NCBI GenBank assembly: GCA_964644705.1
Contig: CAZXYF010000035.1
Location: 1-21,897 of the forward strand
Length of the DNA stretch: 21,897 nucleotides
Direction of reading: 5' to 3'
DNA from: CAZXYF01 sp964644705
Lineage (GTDB): Bacteria; Planctomycetota; Brocadiia; SM23-32
Below, piece by piece: positions 1 to 7,839 of the stretch. The notes under the pieces are model-generated. The model was not told where the DNA came from, did not search any database, and was given only the letters and a program-made list of their open reading frames with translations. Positions within the stretch are counted from its first letter, which is position 1, and each line of letters opens with the position of its first letter. The position numbers and the translations under genes were made by a program.

Positions 1-63
1 GAGTTACGCAGAATACTGATTACGGCATCCATGTTTCCGGATCAGGAGTTCTGAGACTGAAGC

Positions 64-567
64 ATGTCAACTTTTGAACACGTATCTTCGGAGGAGCAGA
101 TAGCGGAAGTCGCGCGTCTGGCCCGCGACATCTGGAACGACCACTACGTGCCCATCATCGGTCAGGAACAGGTCGATTACATGCTGGAGAAGTTCCAGAG
201 CAAAGACGCGATATCGGAACAGATCAGTAATTCACACGAGTATTATCTCGTCAGAGAAGACGGCGCCGCACTGGGATACTTTGCCGTCGTGCCCCAGCCC
301 AACCAGGACCGCATGATGCTCAGCAAGATCTATCTGCAACGGTCCGCGCGGGGACGTGGTCTGGGGCAAAAAATGCTGCGGTTCGTGGAAAATCTGTGCC
401 GGGAACGAAACATCTCGTCCATCCGGTTGAGGGTGAATAAGGACAACGCCGATTCGATCGAGTGGTACAGACGACAGGGATTCGAAAAAATCGCGGCCCC
501 GGTGAAAGATATCGGCGAAGGGTTCGTGATGGATGATTACAAGATGGAGAAAAACGTGGGGCGCTGA
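64..567 (+). CDS. GNAT-family N-acetyltransferase
   Basis: A 167-residue protein of normal length for a single GNAT domain, which transfers an acetyl group from acetyl-CoA to an amine. The acetyl-CoA pyrophosphate-binding loop is visible as RSARGRGLG at about residues 93-101, after the usual beta strand (MMLSKIYL) and before the helix GQKMLRFVENLC. The C-terminal part has the family pattern of a strand (SSIRLRVNKDN), then an A-x-x-x-Y-like helix (SIEWYRRQGF). The protein is soluble and has no signal peptide. The substrate cannot be told from sequence; the overall style resembles small protein- or polyamine-type acetyltransferases. The ATG at 64 has only a weak ribosome site; an AGGAG lies about 17 bases upstream, which is too far. 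The stop codon is 15 bases from the stop of the convergent polyferredoxin gene, with no clear shared terminator. Confidence 0.9.
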   Translation: MSTFEHVSSEEQIAEVARLARDIWNDHYVPIIGQEQVDYMLEKFQSKDAISEQISNSHEYYLVREDGAALGYFAVVPQPNQDRMMLSKIYLQRSARGRGLGQKMLRFVENLCRERNISSIRLRVNKDNADSIEWYRRQGFEKIAAPVKDIGEGFVMDDYKMEKNVGR

Positions 568-582
568 GCGTTTTTACAACGG

Positions 583-3039
583 TTACCGGTCGGTCACTTT
601 CCGCACGATGTCTATCGCCTGTTCGGCACCGCCCCATCCAATCGCAATGGCCAGTAACTCGCCCTGTTTCCCCGCAGCGGAATAATTATTGTCGCCCATC
701 TTGCACAGAGTGACGCCGCGGCGGCGCTCCTCAGTTGGGCCCATCTCTTTACAGGCCTTCTCGTAGGCGTTCCATGCATCGCGCGCCTCGCGGGGTTTGG
801 GATAATCAACGAGCAACAGCCCCGTTTTCGTGCCCGTGGTGCCGCCTTCATAGTCCGCGTAAGCGGCCACCGATTTCCCTTTGAGTTGCACGGCATCATT
901 GATCGCCATTGGCAGATACAGGTCATGCAAGTGGAGCGCATGGCGCATGAACCGCATGGTCCCCGCCTTCCTGCCCGATTCAGGCAGTTTCCGACATATA
1001 TCCGGAATCTCGGCCGGCGGTGCTTTGAATCCCTCGACCACGGCTCGTCCCAGGGATGTCACATCCTTCCGGGACAGGTCGCCCCCCAGGGGGAGAACTT
1101 TGATGTACCATTTGTCCTCCCACGCCCACAGGACAGGGCCTTCCGCGACCGTTACGCGATCGGCGAAATCCAGGCGATCACCATCCGCTGCTCGAAATTT
1201 GCTGTACACCCCGAATGCATCGTCGGAGTGTTTGAACTCCCAGACAATGATCTCGGCGTTTGCTCCCTCTCGGGCGTAGCGGGCATTTGCGGCCTTCGCA
1301 AACTGGAATTTGAGATACGGTTCGGCCGCGCCGTTGATCCAGCTGAACAGTTCGCTTTCGGTCGTCCGGACGGTTTTCTCGCCCGTCAGCCGCCAGTTCC
1401 CCACCGTTACCGGCAGAGCGGAAGCGATGGCCGAACCGGTAGCCGCCCCTTCATCCGGTGGTTCCAGCTCGCGGAATCCGCCCGTCACCCGTATTGCCGC
1501 CTCTCCCTGCACCGGACAGACATTCTCACAGAAACCACATCCCACACAGGATTCGGCCCGCACGTACGGCAGACGCAATTCCTGGCCATCGCCCATTTCC
1601 CGCCGCCGGAAATGAATTGCTTTTCCGGGCACGGGGCAGACTTCCTCGCACACACCGCAGTTGTGTTTGTCCCAGTCCACATCCTCTTCCTGCTGATGCT
1701 GCCAGCCGCGCCACGGGATACAACGTGTACGGTCCAGATACGCCAACCCGATTGCGGAGGCATGTTTTTCCTTCAAATCGAACTCCGGAATCGCCCCGGT
1801 CGGGCAGACCTGTCCACACCGGTCGCAGTTGTATTCGCAGTATCCCAGTCGTGGTATCAGCTGCGGAGTCCACAACGATTCGAGTCCCCCCTCCAGCCCC
1901 GCCGGCTGAATAGCCTGTGTCGGGCAGACGCGCATGCACTGTCCGCAGCGCAAACATTCCTGCAGGAACTCGTCGGGGTCCCGGCCGGCCAGAGGTGGAC
2001 GAACAAACGTTCCGCCCTTATCTATGGATTCAGACGCGTTGCTTGTAAACAACGGACAGGCAGCCACCGCCGCCCCCATAGCCGCCACCGTCCCCCGGCG
2101 TGTTAGATCGACCTCCCGCATCTGCTCCCGGGACGCCCCCAGAAACCGGATTGCATCCACCGGGCATTCCTCCTGACAGCGCATGCACAGGATGCACTCC
2201 CCCGCCAGCGTCTGGTGGCCATCGTCGGAAATGCAATTCGTCGGACAGACGTCGGCGCACCGGCCGCACTCAATACACGCGTCGCTGACCTGGCGTCCGG
2301 TATATGATTTGATGCCGGCCAGGGCATACAGTGCACCGAGCGGACAGACGCTCCGGCACCACATTCGCCTCCCCGCAACGGTGAGACCGATCACGCCCAG
2401 AATCGCAGCCGCAGTCACGACCTGGAGGGCAAATTCAATCTGTGCCGCCCCGTGGAACACCATCCGCATCTGTTCTCCCGTCCATGCCGCAACAGGACCA
2501 AAAACGGGAATCCTGCTCAATATCTCAAGCACGGGCAATAAGGTTTTCAGCAGGAAGGGATGAACAACCAGCACATAACTGCGCATGGCGATGGAAAGCG
2601 GATCCACGTATCCAAATACGGACACTCCGAAGACGGCGCACACCAAACATGTGATCAGAACATAGTATTTCAGACGCCGCGTCCAGCTAACCCCCGCCCC
2701 GTGTTTCTCGTTCCGTTCGATACCCACTTTATCCGTCATCCAATCAACAACATCAATCGTCGCGCCCAGAGGACACATCCAGCCGCAGAAGTAACGCCCC
2801 AGGAATACGGCGGCCAGCAGAAGAGCAAACGCCGGAACGAACGGTTGCATAAAGCGCCATGCCGACAACATCGCACCGCCACCGGCAAACGGACTGAACC
2901 GCATAATCCCATGATTCAGCAGTCGGCGAGCTGCGATAACGGGCACGTAGGCGACGTATCCCAGGAATCCGAGGAAACAGATCGTCTGAACGACGCGCCG
3001 CAAACGTGCGGGCCAATGTCGTGCGTTCTTTGAGCTCAC
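583..3039 (-). CDS. Membrane polyferredoxin: NapH-like/NapG-like fusion with C-terminal DUF6599-like domain
   Basis: An 818-residue iron-sulfur protein, probably an inner-membrane electron carrier of the NapH/NapG (quinol oxidation) type. Residues 1-240 hold about five membrane segments and the two NapH/FixG-type motifs CGWMCPLG (85-92) and CRSVCPLG (228-235). A pair of [4Fe-4S] ferredoxin motifs follows (CIECGRCADVCP at 255-266 and CILCMRCQEECP at 282-293). Residues 310-333 contain TRRGTVAAMG plus a hydrophobic stretch, resembling the twin-arginine leader of NapG/MauM but placed internally. Four further cysteine clusters follow at 362-373, 401-412, about 440-468 and 498-508. Residues 545-815 have no cysteine clusters and resemble DUF6599. 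The GTG start at 3039 is preceded by AGAGGT at good spacing. No nap, nrf or other oxidoreductase subunit lies beside it, so its redox partner is unknown. The domain reading is confident; the role is inferred. Confidence 0.85.
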   Translation of the reverse strand: MSSKNARHWPARLRRVVQTICFLGFLGYVAYVPVIAARRLLNHGIMRFSPFAGGGAMLSAWRFMQPFVPAFALLLAAVFLGRYFCGWMCPLGATIDVVDWMTDKVGIERNEKHGAGVSWTRRLKYYVLITCLVCAVFGVSVFGYVDPLSIAMRSYVLVVHPFLLKTLLPVLEILSRIPVFGPVAAWTGEQMRMVFHGAAQIEFALQVVTAAAILGVIGLTVAGRRMWCRSVCPLGALYALAGIKSYTGRQVSDACIECGRCADVCPTNCISDDGHQTLAGECILCMRCQEECPVDAIRFLGASREQMREVDLTRRGTVAAMGAAVAACPLFTSNASESIDKGGTFVRPPLAGRDPDEFLQECLRCGQCMRVCPTQAIQPAGLEGGLESLWTPQLIPRLGYCEYNCDRCGQVCPTGAIPEFDLKEKHASAIGLAYLDRTRCIPWRGWQHQQEEDVDWDKHNCGVCEEVCPVPGKAIHFRRREMGDGQELRLPYVRAESCVGCGFCENVCPVQGEAAIRVTGGFRELEPPDEGAATGSAIASALPVTVGNWRLTGEKTVRTTESELFSWINGAAEPYLKFQFAKAANARYAREGANAEIIVWEFKHSDDAFGVYSKFRAADGDRLDFADRVTVAEGPVLWAWEDKWYIKVLPLGGDLSRKDVTSLGRAVVEGFKAPPAEIPDICRKLPESGRKAGTMRFMRHALHLHDLYLPMAINDAVQLKGKSVAAYADYEGGTTGTKTGLLLVDYPKPREARDAWNAYEKACKEMGPTEERRRGVTLCKMGDNNYSAAGKQGELLAIAIGWGGAEQAIDIVRKVTDR

Positions 3040-3127
3040 GTTTACCTCTCTATTCTCATCAGTTCACAAAAACGGGGATCAGCACTGCTCATTGGGACAT
3101 GATTCCCGCTGTCCGCGTGACTTATTC

Positions 3128-3157
3128 ATTATGCCATTTTGTGGGATCTGAGTCCAA
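3128..3157 (-). promoter_or_regulatory. Sigma70-type promoter for the polyferredoxin gene
   Basis: On the minus strand there is TTGGAC (plus-strand 3152-3157), an 18-base spacer, then CATAAT (3128-3133). One mismatch to TATAAT and two to TTGACA make a credible vegetative promoter. Transcription would start near 3121 and give a leader of about 80 bases before the GTG at 3039. The 220-base gap between the kinase-aldolase stop and this gene is otherwise featureless. Confidence 0.5.
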
Positions 3158-3259
3158 ACCTTGCGGCAGGCCAGTTTGCACGCCACCGAGCAAAAAATGA
3201 TAGCTGAAGCTGCAGGTCCGTGTGATGATATCTCACGCCCCAACAACGGTGCGATGGGC

Positions 3260-4780
3260 TCACTGATCTGATATCAGAGGGGCGCGGACGGCGGTGGGAT
3301 ATCCCTCCATCCTGTTACTCAACTGGCATTTGAGCATCGCGATACTGCTTGCGGGTTCCAGCGCTTCCACCAACCGGGTGATCTCCTCCTGCAAAGCCTC
3401 GGCCTTCCCCCACTGTTCCTCCTGCAGCAGGTGCTCCATTTTTACATAAACTTCGGGATGGACGTTGGCCGCACCACTCACGAATCCGGTTCCTCCCCTC
3501 CGTACGCTTTCCACTATGCTCGGATCACCTCCCACAAAATATCTCTCGGTCGCATCAATCAACGATAAGGTCGCCGATGAATCTTTCATTCCGTAATGTT
3601 CTATTTCTCTCAGCATATCGGGTTTCAACCGCACGCCCGTATGAGCCGGGAAATTATACAGAATGAACGGGATCTCACGGGCGGACGAAAGACGCTGAAG
3701 CCATGATGTGACTCCGGCATCGGGAGCAAAGCTGTGATAAAAAGGTGGCAGCGAAAGTATTCCGTCAGCTCCCAGTTCTTCCGCCTCCAGCGCCAGGCTC
3801 TCGGCCGTTTCCAGATCAGTGGCCCCCACCTGGAACAGGATGAGGCCGGGGAAATATTCCAGTGCCAGTTTCAACAACTCCAATCGCTCATTGGGGATCA
3901 GTGAGAAAAACTCACCGGTCGTGCCGCCAACAAGAACGCGTCGAACATCACGTTCGGCCAACCAATCAAGATGCTGGGCAAACGCCCGACAATCCACTTC
4001 TCCGTCGCTGTCGAATGGCGTGAGCAGCGGGACTATGAGCCCCTCGATCAACAGGTCCTCCATATCCTCATGGAGGATGGACCCAACTTCCTCATACAGC
4101 TCGTGTGACACCGATTCAATCCGCAGACGATAGTCATCGGAACAAAACAGATGTATGTCCGACCAGTTTTTGCTCTCCGCCCCATGTTCACTGAATTCAC
4201 GAAGATTACTGTGCAGAAATGTTGCCACCGCTTTGTCCAGAGAATACTCGCGTTCATCCAGGTCACGGCCCAAGCGCGTTTCCAGCTGCGTGCGCCAGGA
4301 AGCATCGATGAACATTGATAGATCCGTGTACTGCCGAAACGCTCGGTATGTCGCGATTTCCCCTTCAATGATGTTGTATCGCACCGGTTCGTAGGTTTCC
4401 GTATGCCGCGCACGCCCCACATCGGAGTCGTATATCGGCATATCAAAAGACTGATTGTCAGTCAGACGACGCAGATGCTCCTGAATCAAATCAATTTTGT
4501 TGGCATCGGGATGTGGCCCAAAAATGTTCGCGTCGCGTCGCTCCTCGCGATCCGTTTTGTAGTTATCCAACCCGATCACCTCGGCGTTCGGCAGCGCCTC
4601 CGCCAATTCCTCTGCCAGTGTGGTTTTACCAATTCCCCCCGGTCCTCCAATAGCTATGACTATGGGCGACGACTCGTGTTCAAACAGGTCCTGGATAATG
4701 GCCCCCAGAACTTCCTTCGTGGGACGTCTCGCCGAAGGACCGCGCCCTTTCAACTTCACATGATCTTTATACCGGCTCAC
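3260..4780 (-). CDS. Fusion of a uridine-kinase-like P-loop kinase with a DapA/NanA-family class I aldolase
   Basis: A 506-residue two-domain cytoplasmic protein. Residues 35-235 are a P-loop kinase of the uridine kinase/phosphoribulokinase type: Walker A GGPGGIGKTT (45-54), LDNYKTD at 71-77, NIFGPHPDANKIDL matching the family's F-x-H-P-D-A element (85-98), and a lid-like RLGRDLDER (169-177). Residues 247-506 are a DapA/N-acetylneuraminate-lyase aldolase: GGTTGE (285-290), YNFP with the catalytic Tyr375, and Schiff-base Lys399 in GMKDSSA. The spacing of these residues follows E. coli DapA Thr44/45, Tyr133 and Lys161. The domain is about 25-30 residues shorter at the C end than usual. The start is GTG at 4780, overlapping the upstream stop by four bases (GTGA), with a strong GGAGGT (plus-strand 4788-4793) seven bases before it. 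It is the last gene of the operon. Substrates are unknown; 2-keto-3-deoxy sugar acids are typical for such aldolases. Confidence 0.88.
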   Translation of the reverse strand: MSRYKDHVKLKGRGPSARRPTKEVLGAIIQDLFEHESSPIVIAIGGPGGIGKTTLAEELAEALPNAEVIGLDNYKTDREERRDANIFGPHPDANKIDLIQEHLRRLTDNQSFDMPIYDSDVGRARHTETYEPVRYNIIEGEIATYRAFRQYTDLSMFIDASWRTQLETRLGRDLDEREYSLDKAVATFLHSNLREFSEHGAESKNWSDIHLFCSDDYRLRIESVSHELYEEVGSILHEDMEDLLIEGLIVPLLTPFDSDGEVDCRAFAQHLDWLAERDVRRVLVGGTTGEFFSLIPNERLELLKLALEYFPGLILFQVGATDLETAESLALEAEELGADGILSLPPFYHSFAPDAGVTSWLQRLSSAREIPFILYNFPAHTGVRLKPDMLREIEHYGMKDSSATLSLIDATERYFVGGDPSIVESVRRGGTGFVSGAANVHPEVYVKMEHLLQEEQWGKAEALQEEITRLVEALEPASSIAMLKCQLSNRMEGYPTAVRAPLISDQ

Positions 4781-6621
4781 TCTATTGACCTCCCACGACC
4801 CGCGTCACCGACCTCTAATCGACTGATGCCATATTGTTCCATCAAATCACCCCGCTGACTTTCCCACTGTCCATCTTCCCGCTGCCGCAACCGAGGATCC
4901 TCACCAACGGTGGAATCCGTGAGATGCAGAGGATCACCCGAGGAGGGATCGTCCTCTCTTCTCTCAAGTTCCAGCTCTTCACCCGACTCACTGTAGATCA
5001 CATTATGTGCTATGGATTCAAGAGCATCCAGATGACTGAACAGGATATCACCGGTTGCCACAAGAATATTACGGTCAAATGTGAATCCCGCACACTTCAG
5101 AAATACTACCTGCATTCCAGCCTCACTCATGAACAGATTGTTGCGCACCGCATTGCGCTCCGCCATGTGATTATGTGAGGGAGAGGGGCATTTAACCGCC
5201 AGATTTCCCTCTACCACACATTTTCTGGCCTGTTCATCCAGATAATAGGCGTGGGCACGATGCCCGACGATGGATCGGGCGATGTTATCCCGCACCGTGT
5301 AATCCTCGCAGAAACCCACGTAAACGGCCGCTCCGTCATGAAGCTCCTGCATCACCCTTACGATGATGTTTTTCGCAATCAGCGTGCTGCGTCCCGAGCC
5401 CGCGATAATGCCGCTGTAAGGGGTATCATAAATCTCATTATGACACGCATCCATTCTGCTGCCAACACTCATGCCTGCAGCGCCGGGATATAACTGTCCG
5501 ACATTCCGGACCCGGCAGTTCATCACCTCCGAATCCCGCCCACTCACATAAATGCCCCCCGCCCCCGCATCGCAGACTTCGCAATTGTCAACAACTGTGG
5601 CGGGACATTTTTGTATCTTTATCCCGTGGCCTCCGACTGCCTGCCCCCGAACGTCCCGTATCGAGAGGCTATAACACTGATTGGCGGTAATTGCGCCAGC
5701 ATATTCGCGCGCCGCAAAATCCCCGGCTTTCAGTTCCGTAGTCGTGACGCGAATATCCAGTCCCTCGATGGTCACGTCCCGCACCGGTTTATCATCGGTC
5801 CCCCGGACGCTGATCACGGTCCGCGCCACCGGCGCCACTATGCGCAATTCGGACACGTCTTCGTCGGGCCGGGGCCAGTAGCTTAGTTTTCCTCGTTCCC
5901 GGTCAAGATACCACTGTCCCGGGTGCTGCAAGCCCTCTCGCACATTCCACACCACATATGTCATACCCGCCCCGGTTTCGGCATCAGCAAACGCTCCGGG
6001 CGGGTGACCGCAGGGCTGTGATAATGTGAGGCGGCGCGATTCCGGTTTGATGTCCTTCACCCCAACTGTGGATGCATCCCACTGGTGATAGACCGTAACC
6101 TCCGCGTTGCCCGGTTCGAACCACTCCCCCAGATCATCCTCCTGATAATGCAGAGTCGTGAGTTCTTCCTCTGTGGGTTCACGCTCCCATCCGCCATCGG
6201 TGGAGCTCATCCACTCGACATCAAATTCATTCTCATGCTGGAACCGTCCTTCTTCGGGTAATCGGGCCCGTTCGGCCAGTTGATCATCAACAGCCAGCGC
6301 CCGAAAATCCCAGCTGCCGTTTTTCACCTCCGGCAGGTCAACGCTTACCAGACCGTCCTCTTCCTCCGACCAGCCCGAGATTTCACGTCCACCGTAGAGA
6401 ACCACTTCCTCACCCGGTGAGGCTTTCATACGCAACCCGGAATGCTGCGGTCGGAGTTCAAGCTCCGTCTCATAATATGCTCCCTCGTGAATGACGATCA
6501 TGCCCTTCTCCTCCCCCGCCGTTCGATAGGCTTCAAGGGCGCGCGATAACGTCAGGAACGGATTCGACTCGTCACCCGAATTCCCGTCGTCACCATTCAC
6601 TGCAACATGGATTGTTTCCAT
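4777..6621 (-). CDS. Right-handed parallel beta-helix protein, GH141-like
   Basis: A 614-residue protein. The N-terminal part (HVAVNGDDGNSGDESNPFLTLSRALEAYR, about residues 5-33) is the opening usual in pectate-lyase-like beta-helix proteins. Next come V-x-L-Y-G-G-R-E-I-S-G-W (73-84), a LAERARLP segment (115-122) and GQWYLDRERGKLSYWPRP (235-252). This arrangement is typical of GH141-like and related glycan-active beta-helix proteins. Residues 265-545 show repeated short coils rich in Asn, Gly and Val (NCEVCDAGAGGIYVSG, NEIYDTPYSGIIAGSG, KNIIVRV), the beta-helix itself. There is no signal peptide, which is unusual and points to action on imported oligosaccharides or a non-catalytic role. ATG at 6621 has GGTGAG just upstream. 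It starts 31 bases after lpxB and overlaps the kinase-aldolase start by four bases, so it is translationally coupled to it. The fold is confident; the reaction is not. Confidence 0.8.
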   Translation of the reverse strand: METIHVAVNGDDGNSGDESNPFLTLSRALEAYRTAGEEKGMIVIHEGAYYETELELRPQHSGLRMKASPGEEVVLYGGREISGWSEEEDGLVSVDLPEVKNGSWDFRALAVDDQLAERARLPEEGRFQHENEFDVEWMSSTDGGWEREPTEEELTTLHYQEDDLGEWFEPGNAEVTVYHQWDASTVGVKDIKPESRRLTLSQPCGHPPGAFADAETGAGMTYVVWNVREGLQHPGQWYLDRERGKLSYWPRPDEDVSELRIVAPVARTVISVRGTDDKPVRDVTIEGLDIRVTTTELKAGDFAAREYAGAITANQCYSLSIRDVRGQAVGGHGIKIQKCPATVVDNCEVCDAGAGGIYVSGRDSEVMNCRVRNVGQLYPGAAGMSVGSRMDACHNEIYDTPYSGIIAGSGRSTLIAKNIIVRVMQELHDGAAVYVGFCEDYTVRDNIARSIVGHRAHAYYLDEQARKCVVEGNLAVKCPSPSHNHMAERNAVRNNLFMSEAGMQVVFLKCAGFTFDRNILVATGDILFSHLDALESIAHNVIYSESGEELELERREDDPSSGDPLHLTDSTVGEDPRLRQREDGQWESQRGDLMEQYGISRLEVGDAGRGRSIE

Positions 6622-6652
6622 ATTCTCACCCTGTCATTGTGGAAAGTAGTGG

Positions 6653-7786
6653 TCATGGCAGAAGCTCGCACGCGGCACGGGCTGCCCGCACGGAGGCGCC
6701 CGGTTCAGCGAATCCCTCCAGTGTTTTTTCCATCTCCCGCCGACAGGATTCATAATACTGACCATCGCCCAGCAAATCATCGGCCTGCTCAACAACCCAA
6801 TCAACATCCGCCCATGGCATAGCCTTCTCCGGACATACCATCCGCCCCGACAGATTATTGATGAGCCCAATATACGGCGTTTCAGTAACGCCCGCGCCCA
6901 AAAAGTAAAAGAAGGGATTCACCCGGTAGAATATGACCATGGGGGTTTCCATCGCGGCGATTTCAAGGGTTATAGTGCCCGATTTGGTCAGACATAGTTC
7001 ACAGGCATCAGCCAGCACTGGCGCATCCACATCGGACAACGTAACGTTCACGGCAGAATGTTCACACAGATCTTCCGTTATGGACCGCATTTTCGATGGT
7101 ACCACCGAAGCAAACCGCAGCTCGGGATATTGTTTCTGCAGACGTTCCGCTGCTTCCAGCATAATGGGAAGATTGGCGTGGACTTCCTGTTTCCTGCTGC
7201 CGGGAAACAGGGCAACACCGCGGTCCCCGAGTTTATCCTTCAACTCCGAAGCCCCCCCATCGGCGTCCACATTTTGCTCAAGATGATCGAACAACGGATG
7301 TCCGACGTATTCAGCGTCCACGTCGTATTCGGCATAAAGGTCCGGTTCAAAGGGGTAGATCACCAGCGGTCTGGTCACCCATTTCCGGATCTTTTTGAGC
7401 CGGTAGCGCCCGTGCGCCCACACCTGGGGGAGAATGTAGTACACCACCGGGATATCGGCTCGTGTCGCGGCCCGCGCCACGTACAGATTGAACCCGCCGA
7501 AATCCACAAGCACCACGAGATCCGGGGGATCCTCTGCAAACAGTTTTCGGCAGGCGTTGAGTCTGTTATAGAAATCGCCGATACGGATCAGGTTATGCAA
7601 CCACATGGCTGAATCCTCGTCCGCACCCGCGCTCAATTCCTCGAGCCCGGCCTCCCTCATCCGCTCCATGCCGAACCCGATAAACGACGCATCGGGCTGG
7701 ATGTCTTTGACCGCCTCCATGAAATTTGCCGCATGCAGATCCCCGGAATCGTCGCCTGCGGACATAAATATCGTGGTATCGGCCAT
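6653..7786 (-). CDS. lpxB: Lipid-A-disaccharide synthase
   Basis: A 377-residue GT19 glycosyltransferase, close to the 382 residues of E. coli LpxB. It joins UDP-2,3-diacylglucosamine to lipid X to form lipid A disaccharide 1-phosphate at the inner face of the inner membrane. The N-terminal signature is SAGDDSGD (residues 9-16; SAGExSGD in most homologues). Other family landmarks are VVLVDFGGFNLYVAR, YYILPQVWAHGRYR, the YVGHPLFD stretch, LFPGSRKQEV (donor-binding region), LTKSGTITLE and PMVIFYRVN. ATG at 7786 has AAGGT upstream. The gene lies 53 bases after a Gfo/Idh oxidoreductase and 31 bases before the beta-helix gene, without the usual lpxA/lpxD/fabZ neighbours. That places an essential envelope gene inside what otherwise looks like a sugar-catabolic operon. 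Confidence 0.95.
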   Translation of the reverse strand: MADTTIFMSAGDDSGDLHAANFMEAVKDIQPDASFIGFGMERMREAGLEELSAGADEDSAMWLHNLIRIGDFYNRLNACRKLFAEDPPDLVVLVDFGGFNLYVARAATRADIPVVYYILPQVWAHGRYRLKKIRKWVTRPLVIYPFEPDLYAEYDVDAEYVGHPLFDHLEQNVDADGGASELKDKLGDRGVALFPGSRKQEVHANLPIMLEAAERLQKQYPELRFASVVPSKMRSITEDLCEHSAVNVTLSDVDAPVLADACELCLTKSGTITLEIAAMETPMVIFYRVNPFFYFLGAGVTETPYIGLINNLSGRMVCPEKAMPWADVDWVVEQADDLLGDGQYYESCRREMEKTLEGFAEPGASVRAARAACELLP

Positions 7787-7839
7787 ATCAATACCTTATG
7801 CGGTAAAAACGGGTCAAACGAACGCTCCGACCCGGCATC

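Noticed and set aside
886..2106. A 406-codon open frame on the plus strand, antisense to the polyferredoxin gene
   Set aside because: It mirrors a cysteine-rich, GC-rich gene, has no recognisable motif or ribosome site, and the opposite strand encodes a clear multi-motif protein.
3261..3275. Palindrome CTGATATCAG near the kinase-aldolase stop as a terminator
   Set aside because: The stem is short and AT-rich, lies within the coding end, and has no T-tract in the direction of transcription.
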